64,000 nt of DNA from Helopsaltes ochotensis (Eukaryota > Chordata > Aves > Passeriformes > Locustellidae): contig VXBM01000057.1 of NCBI GenBank assembly GCA_013400155.1, positions 254,995-318,994 on the forward strand, in the 5' to 3' direction. Under the pieces are notes generated by a model. It was given only the letters and a program-made list of their open reading frames with translations. It was not told where the DNA came from and did not search any database. This document shows, in pieces, positions 34,736 to 43,700 of this stretch. Every line of letters begins with the position of its first letter. The first letter of the stretch is position 1. Position numbers and translations under genes: made by a program.

Positions 34736-37700
34736 CTGCCCCGAGGGGCAGTGGGCCATCAGGACCCAGGGAGCAAGAGCAGGTGGCCACAGCAGGGATG
34801 TGGAGGGGTACTCACACTGGAGTTAGGGGTGGAGGAAACGCTGCTCCGCTCCATGTCATTGAAGGCGCCCTCAGACTGGTCAGACATCTGAGGAGAAGGA
34901 GGCCATGAGGAAATCATGGTTTGGGGAGCCCAGCTTTGGCTAGGGACAGCCAGGTGCTATCTCAGATTCCTCATGGCAAGCAAGGAGGGGATGCACTGGG
35001 ATGAAGGAACAGAGTGGGTGGCTGTCTGCACTCACCTGGTAGCTAGAGGGTTTCCGTGGCTGCAGCTTCTTCAGGCAGAGGCCAAAGAAGGAGAAGACGA
35101 TGCAGGAAAGGAGGACCACAAAGGTGAAGAGGGTGACAGGCCGGGTGGGACCTAGAGCACAGAGACACTGGGGCAGCATGTAAGCCTCCAAGAACCTGCT
35201 GCATGTGCAGCTGAGCCCCAGGGTGGTGCTCTCAATGCTCTTCCCAAAATACAGCTGACACCTCCTTCATCTGCCACATCTTCACACCTTCCCCCTTACC
35301 ACCCTCCTCCATGCCTTGCCTAACTCAAGGGTGACACCAGTGGCTTGTCACCCCCAAGCATCAGACATGACCCTCAGCAGTGGCAGGACGCAGCCCCAAG
35401 CTCTCCCTACCGAGGCGCAGGACGGAGAAGAAGAGCAGCCAGAACATGCAGAGGATGGGGGCCACCACAACCTGGCTGATGGCAGCGATGTGGAGGCGCT
35501 GGTTCAGTTTGGTGGGGATGTACACGTAGTAAATGTTGTACCGGTCAACCATGTGCTTGAGCAGCATGTAGAGCAACCCTGGTGGGACACGAGGAGCCAT
35601 TTGGGTGGAGGGCAATGGGGACAGTCAGGCCACAGGGACAGCAGGGCAGGCCCTGGGGATGATGCCCAAGGGTGCCCTCCTGCACCATGCAGGAAGCCTG
35701 CACTCCCAAGCTGCTGCTGGTGGCTGGGACAGGCTTGTTCTTGGCATGGCTGGCATGGGATCATACTCACCAAAGGGGACGATGATGGGGCATGTGATGC
35801 TGTAGGTCATGACAACAGAGAAGATACAGCAGGTCCAGGCGTACTCCAGTCCAAACTGGAACTGGTATGCTTGGCTCTGGGGAACAACCAACAGTGTCAT
35901 TGCCGCCTCTGTCACTGCAAAGCCTGCACATCCCTTTGCACCCTGGCCCACCGGACTGCCTGACCCCCACTAGCCCCCACAGTGCCTGAAGATGTCCCCA
36001 CAAACATCCCCACGACAGCCTGAGTTTCCAGTGAGTGCATCTCTGCTGTGCTGGGGTCACAAAGGCTCACAGATGACCAGAGCCACATACCCGCTTGACG
36101 TGGAGCCGCTCGGGCTCAGACTTGGCAAAGCAGAGGCGAGCAGTGTAGACGAGGAGGCCTGGGATGCGCAGCAGCTCCATGGCCGTTCCAATCAGGCTGG
36201 AGGTGACTACGTAGTTGACAAAGAAGGCGCCATTGTCTGGGAGGAAAACGCACCTGCCCCAAGGACAGAGAGGTAAGACAGTAGGAGGATGCTCAGGCGG
36301 GAGCTGCAAGAGCTGCTGGTGGTGGACAACAGGTGCTCCCGCTTGCCTGGGAAGACTGGGAGCTTCCTGCTACTCACTGGAACTTGATTTCAGCCTCATC
36401 CAGAAAGTGGGTGTCGAAGAGCCAGCGGAAAAACAGGTCCAGGCTGGAGGGGACAGAAGAGGAGCAGCTCAGATGAAGCGGAGCTACAGAGTGATGTGAG
36501 AGACACCCAGCAGGCATGTGCTTTTCCCTGTCCTGAGTGGGCAAGACCCTCTGCACCCTACACTGCCAGAGCAGCCCCTTCTGCCACACAAGACCACTGT
36601 GGAGTGTGTGCTCACCTCCTGGATGGCCAGGATTGCTGGAGTTATGCAGGTACCTGACCAGGTTTTTTTAGGGTCTGCTGAACCCAAGCAGCAGCTGATC
36701 ACTGCCACCAGCCCCCTTGGGTCAGCTGTGGCAGCCTGGTAAACTGCTCTGCTCCACTCCTCTGTGGGGAAGGTTTCCATCTGTGACCGTGTGTGAGTGG
36801 CTCAGCACTGCTAAAGAGTGTTTTCCTCCCCAGAGATCACTGTGTTTTGGTAGCAATGGGAGCTTAGCCCTTTGGGGCTGTATTGCTGGGGCAAGGGGCC
36901 TGGGTGTGATCCTGGCAGCTTGTGAGCAGGGAGAGCAGTGTGGCAGGGTGGTCTGTACCTGCTCAGACCCAGCGAGGGCAGGATGATAACCATGAACACC
37001 AGGAAGAAGAAGCACTTGTGCATAGTGATCTGATTTTCACTTGACCTGCAGAGAGGGAAGACAAGAAAAGAACATTGCATTTTTTGGGAAAGAGCAGCAG
37101 GTGGGGTGGGGGGCTGGGCTTGAGCTCGCTCTTCACCAAGGAGTTACTCCCTGCCTCACAAAGCTGTGTGCATTTGATCTGTGCCTGCACTGGGACCTTG
37201 CAAAGCCTCTCCCAGACTAGGGTGTGTCACCATGAGTAATCTGCTGTAGTGAAAGCTCTTGTACTCTCAACCTCCTTCATTTTTGCCCTCTCCTATCATC
37301 CCTGCTGGTATAGGCAGCCAACAGGAGGCAGATGGGTGTCTAGTATCAGTTCACTACCTCCTGTTTCCCCCAGACTAAGGAAGGGAGGTGGTGACAAAGC
37401 TCCTGCAAGCACTTATCAGACCAGGCACAGGGCTTGGGGCTGATGGAGGGTCAAGACAGAGAGAGCACATTGTAGGAGCTGGGCAGTTTCCTCGACTTTA
37501 GGCATCCTGAACCCATACCTCTGCCTTGGAGGGCTGGAAGCATGGCTGGGATGGCCCTGCTGCTGCCAGTCCACCATCACACCGTCCCTCTTACAAACTT
37601 CTTCAGATCCATCTTAAAACCACATGACTGTCAGTAGCCTGAAAGTGTTCAGGACTATGGGAACATAGTCTTTTTCATAGTGGGAAGGAAATGGCTCCTT

Positions 37701-40700
37701 TGAGCATGGACTTGGGGCTCTTTCTGTGGACAGAAACACCCAGGGGGCTCTGCTTCACTGTGGGGGTCTACTGCTCACTGCCTGCCTCTCTGCAGGTTGG
37801 GTTCCCTTCCAGGGCAGTTCCTCCCATGTGTGGCAGCCCTGGGGGACTGTGGGGGCCAGCCCCATTACCTTGTCCAGTGAGACTCGAAGAATGCTGAGTA
37901 GTAGACAAGGAAGGGCAAGAAGACAGAGAAGGCCCAGAGCAGCAGCGTGGGGAAAAACTGGGTGATGATGGGGTTCTGCAGAAAGAGAGACGTCGAACAC
38001 CCCCTCAGCAACCCACCACAGCACAGCCATGCTGGAGACAGCACACGGTCCATGCAGCAGGTGGGCTGGAGCATTCCCTCCCTGAGCAGAGGCATTTGTT
38101 TGAGGAGATAAGAACTTGAGGCCAGCCAAAGGTACCACAGCCACGTGCTGAGTGCTCACCCAAAAGCTCACAGGGCAATGAGCAAGAAGCAGCTGTGCTG
38201 CTGGGAGCTCCTAGTATCTCCTGAGCTATTTCCAGACCTTTCTTTTTGAAAGGACAGCAACCTGCCTGACTCCAGGGACACTAGCATCAAAGCTCAGGTG
38301 CTGTCCCGGGGTTCTGCCACTGGAAACACAAGAAGGGGATGGATAGCAAGCACAGACACCACCTCATCAATGACCTTGTTTCTCATCAATGCCCATCCTA
38401 GTGATAGCTTGTCCTCTTAGGACAGTGTAGAGCTGGTGCCCCAACCCCACTCCTCATCAAAAATAAGCCTGGAAATTATGACCTCTTAGGAAAATTGGCA
38501 TGGTTTAGGGACTACCTTGAGGCTCTCCACAGGGTGTGTGACATTGAACATGTCCATGGTGTTGACAATGATGGCTGGTGTAGTGAGGAAGAAGAGAAGG
38601 ACAAACAGGCAGATATTAAGCAGAATGAATCGCACCCACCACGATGTGCCACGGACTGATAAATTCTCCCTGTAAGAGGAAAACACAACTTAGACATGAT
38701 GAAGAGGAAAAGCCCTGTGTTCTGTGCCTCTCAGCATAGCTTCATGAACCTCTGCCTCCTGCTATCTGCACCAACCATCCTGGCAGACATTGTTCTGAGC
38801 TCGCCTTCTTCCCCTCCCCACGCTGCTTTGCTGTCACATGCAGAGCCCCCAGACCAGAGGATAGCCACAGCAGAGGTCCGTATCACCAGGAGGTTTTGGA
38901 AGTAGGCCAGAGAAATCAGTCTGGCAATCACCCTCAATCTCAGATAGCTGGGCCCTGCTACCCTTGGGGTGATCACCCCAATCACCCCTGTTGACTTCTG
39001 CTGTGGCAATAGGAGGGATTTTCAGCCCCCATCATCCTGGGAAAGTGTCCTACAGATACAGACACAGGTTTCCTACAGCTATATGGGCTCCCTATAGCTA
39101 TGGGCATAGGCTCCTTATAGCTATGGACATGGGCTTCTTATAGGTATGGACATGGGTTCCCCATGTTTGCTTGCTCCCCCTTCCTCCCTCCCTCCCCCCC
39201 TCCTGCCGTGGGGGTTCACCAGATGATATCACTGGGTGCAGGGGCATAGCGAACACCCCAGTGGTGTGACTTGACCACAGTGGTGACAGAGGACTGCTGG
39301 GGGTGCTTGCGGCAGCGGATGTGGCTGTAGTCCTTCAAAATCCTGCAGGAAGAGGAAGCCATGGGTCAGGTCTCCCTTCTTGTGAGACCCTTCCTGCAGC
39401 CCTAACAGGGCAGCCAACTCCACAGATGGCAGAGGCATAGAAGAGACCGACTCATTGCCTGGCTTTGGTTGGAAAAGCTGGCAAGGTGCCCCAGTTCCCT
39501 GGCAGTGGTGGCCAACAGGCTGAGGGACATCCCCACGGCTGTTGCATGAGGGACACTCACACAGCTGTCATTCGCTCGTCCTGGAAGGTGACAAAGGCCA
39601 TATCAAGCCGCTTGAGTGTGATGCGGTTGCGCTCCGCATTGAACTCGTCTGTGAGCTTCTCCTCCAGCTCCCCGTAGTACTGCTCAGCATCCACCTGTGG
39701 GAGCAGCCAGGGCCGTGCTGTGCACTGGGCTGGGGCAGGGGCAGGGGCAGGCTGCCATGCTCCGCCTTGCCTACGGGGCAGGTGTGCTGTTTGCAGCCCT
39801 GCCCGCACCCTCCTACCTCATCAAAGCCACAGAAGCGGCAGCAGAAGATGCGGGCGCAGGGGTGAGTTTTGATCATGATCTTCCCCTCTTTTTGTGCCTT
39901 GGTGGTGAAGTAAAGCCGCCCCTTCATTGCTTTGCGCCTGCCAGGAAGGCAACAGCAAAGGTCATTTGGGGAGCACCAGACATACGGACATAAACCCAGA
40001 CTGGGTGCCTTGATGTGGTGGGCAGGAGCAGTGCACCCTCCCACAGAGGCAACACGGACGTGCGTGTACTCACCTCTCTGCATCCAGCTTCATCAGCTTG
40101 CGCACGTCAAAGCAGAACTGGACATTGGTGACGGTGCAGCTGGGATAAGCCTCGCTGCAAGCACAGGGGCATGGTGGCACCAGGAGCCAGGGGACAGGGA
40201 CAGTCCCCGCCACCTGCCTGCCTGCCTGCCACTGCAAGGCTGTGGTTACATGGTTACTCACTGGAAATGCTTGATGATAAGTGAAGGGTCTGTGATCTCC
40301 TTGGGGATGTGGGTAACCATCAGTGTCCGGGCAACCTCGGGGAAGAGAAGAGGCAAAGGGATCTGCAGGATGGATCTGCAGGATGGGCAGGGATCTCCAG
40401 GATATAATGCTCCCACCCTGTTCACCGAGCAGTGAGCTGGGGCACCAACTGCCACCCCGGAGGCAAGTCAGCACAGACCTCCTCAATGCCCAATCCCAAA
40501 CCCTGAGGGCACAGCCAGACAGCCATACCCCAGACAGATGCATACAGCAGAGCTTCAGTCTCAAGAGATAAGACAGCAATAGAGAGAGATTTGCCTCCAG
40601 GCTGTCACTTTATCCAGAAGCTGGTGAAAATCAGCCATACCTTTCCCTGCCAGCCCAGTTCCAGGCTGTTCCTAAAGACCTCTGGACCTACTGGGATCAG

Positions 40701-43700
40701 CATTTGTGCAAAGCAAGAAGTTGTCCATTAGCACTGAACAAGGCAGGGTTGGAGGAGGGGTGGTTTCTCACCTTCTCATTCTCTCTGTATTCCAGGTGGA
40801 CAGAGTGGTGAGCCATGCAAAGGATAGTGAAGATAAAATAGATGAGGGCGAAGATGCTGTGCAGCCACAGGAGACGGTCTCTGGAAGAGAGGAAGCGGGG
40901 ATCAATGAGCACTGTGGGGAGCATGTGGCATGGGGACCAGCCTGGCACTCAGCATCTCACCTATGGCCACCCCTTCCACCCAGCAGGACCTCCCCGTGCT
41001 AGCTGTCAGACACTCACCCCAGGAACTAGAGGGGCAGCACCCAGGTTGCTGACTGAGACACTACAGAAATGAGGCCACACAACATCCACAAGAGCACTTG
41101 TCAGCAGGGGGGTGCAATGCGCAGAATGAGCAGTGTCACTGGGTTGGCTCCCCCGACTGGGTTGTGCTCATGTAGTACAGAGAGACAGGAGAGCCACTGT
41201 GAGTGGTGTGCTCCTCACATGGACCTGTCCCTGTCCACAGTACAGGGCTGTGGTGAGTTCTGTGCCCAGGTGCTCCCAGCAGTGCCCACCACAGTGGCAG
41301 CACACACAGCCCCTCTGCCTGTGGGAGCACTTACTGAGTTGGGATGTTGGCGATGGTTGTCCGGCCGAAGTGGGTGGGATTGTGTCCTGCAGAGGAAGAG
41401 GAGAAGCAGAAGGTTAAGGGAACCAGTGCAGTGGATGTCCATATTGCAGTTATTGGTTCCCTCCCTTTCCATCTCCCAGGTTCCCACCAAGTCCCCACTG
41501 CCCTGAATCTCCCAGCCTCTTATGTTCCTCTATCACCCAACTGATGGTGGACTCCTGTTCACATGGGGGCTTCTGAGAGACGGGGTTTTTTGCCTTCTTT
41601 CCCAGAGGCATAGTGCTTTCCCAAAGGCTTGGAAGCTTGCATGGCACTCCCGATTCATCCTGTGACTAGGGAAGCACCTACCCAGGAGGTCCCCTGAGAA
41701 GTTGACAGGCAGGATAACAGCCACGGAGAGCACACAAACCAACATCAGCAAGACCAGGAGGTGCCGCTGGAAGGAGAGGTAGGTGGTGGCATCAATCCCA
41801 CACTTGCTCTGAATCTCCTCATCCCTGGAGAGAGGCAGGTGGGCGTTAGTGCTGGTGGTTCCTCCCCACCTCCCGCCATGGGGACACTGGCTTGCTCCAG
41901 TCCCCCACAACCCACACCAACTCATGACATCCTGACTGTGGCACAAGGGATTTAAGCACAGAGGGAATGAGGGACCCAAGCAGCCCTCCAGCTGACATCT
42001 CATTACAGGATTGGGTCCTATCAGGAGAGGTTAAAGCCCTTTTCTTTGGGACAGTGCATGTTTTAAGGGGGCTCTCCTCTGCTGCTGGCCACCACCTGTG
42101 CGCACCAGCTCCCCATGGATGGACAGCGGTGGGGTATGACCATAATGCCAAGGACACACACTTACTTCATCTGGTAGATAGAAAGGAGCCAGGAACAGAA
42201 TCCCTAGAAAGAAAAAGAGTCAGGATGAGACAAAGGCAAACACTCCCACCGCCCTGGTGAGGGACTGGGTCACAACATATGCTGGGGAAACGCAGAGGTG
42301 GTGCAGTGCCTATGGCCAAGGGGCTGAGCAAATGGAGGCAGTGCCCAAGGCAGCTCAGAAATGCTCAGCCTAGAGGCAAAGGCAGCTGTCTCAGGAGAAG
42401 CAAGGGAAACACACTCCAAAGAGCTGATGGGAAGCTGAGCACAACCGCTCTTCCAGGTGGCGAAAGCCCTGAGGGACCATGTGACCTTCCTGAAAGCAGT
42501 GATAAGAGAATTTCTGTGAGTGGGAACAAGGAGTCTGCTGGGGCAGGGGTATAAAGGGATGGGTCAAGTCTCTCCACAAACATCAAGCATCCTGTCAGGT
42601 TGCCAATTTTTGGCTGAAGAAGGATTTGCAGAGCAAGTCAAGGTCGAGAATTAATCCACTGTTTCAGGAGTGACTTGCTGGACCTCAGCTTTCTCTGAAT
42701 ATTAAAGTGCATCACTGGCTACTGCTTCCAGAGCTCCCTCCTCTTCACCTTCCATGACAGTCCCGAACATTTAATGCACTTTTTTTACCACTATCAAGTG
42801 CTGAGGTGGCATTGCTGTAGAATGCTACAGGACAACCTAAGTTCTTGTGCACTGACTAGCTTATTCCCTGTCACTGTGTACACACATGGGGTTTCAGACT
42901 TTCTCCTTGTGAAGGGGGATTGGGTTAGAAAACACCTAGGCAGACGTGACATCCACAAGTCCATGGGTCCTGACAGGATGCATCCATGACTGCTGAGAGA
43001 GTGGTGAATACTACGGCAAGGCAGCTCATGATCATCTTTGAAAGGTCCTGGTGATGACGAGAGGTGCCCGAGGACTGGAAGAAAGCACCATGCACTGGAA
43101 CAGATTGCCCAGAGAGGTTTTGGAGTCTCCTTCACTGGAGATATTCAAGATACAATCTTGTGCCATGTGCTCTAGGATGACTTTGCTTGAACAAGGAGGT
43201 TGGACCAGATGACCCACATTGGTTCCTTTCAACTCTATCCATTCTGTGATTTTATGATTCTGGGCTTTTTATGCTGTGTCCACATTTCTCCTCAAAACTG
43301 CTCTTCTCCCCTCTTAGTGTATTTTACATCTAACCTAGCAGAGTTGAGATTTTCCTTATTTGTGAACAGTTTCTCTTTCTAAAGGATGCCTTCTTACTTC
43401 CAATAATCTCCTTTAATCTGCTCTTTAGTGTACTGACTTTCACTGTAATCTTTTTCATTTATTTTTTGATGAGCAATATACATTTGCCTAGAGCATCTGG
43501 TACAGAGCCTTTAAACAGGTCTCCTGCCACCTGCAAGGATTTTGCATCTTTTGCTTCTTTCCTACCTAGGTTTTTATAAGTCATGTCATTTTTTCGTAGT
43601 TGTACCAGTGACTGATTTTTGAGCTTTTGCTGCCAAAAAATAAATAGAAAGAATCAGCAAAATGTGTCCATCTGTGTTTGTTTCCAGCAAAGCCTGGTGT

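Noticed and set aside
35316..35963. 215-codon open frame on the plus strand
   Set aside because: Antisense shadow of TMEM63C exons 18 and 19, whose minus-strand reading is clearly real.
42890..43262. CR1 sequence as part of a TMEM63C exon
   Set aside because: Coding exons 3 and 4 join in phase without it, and the element is in the opposite orientation.
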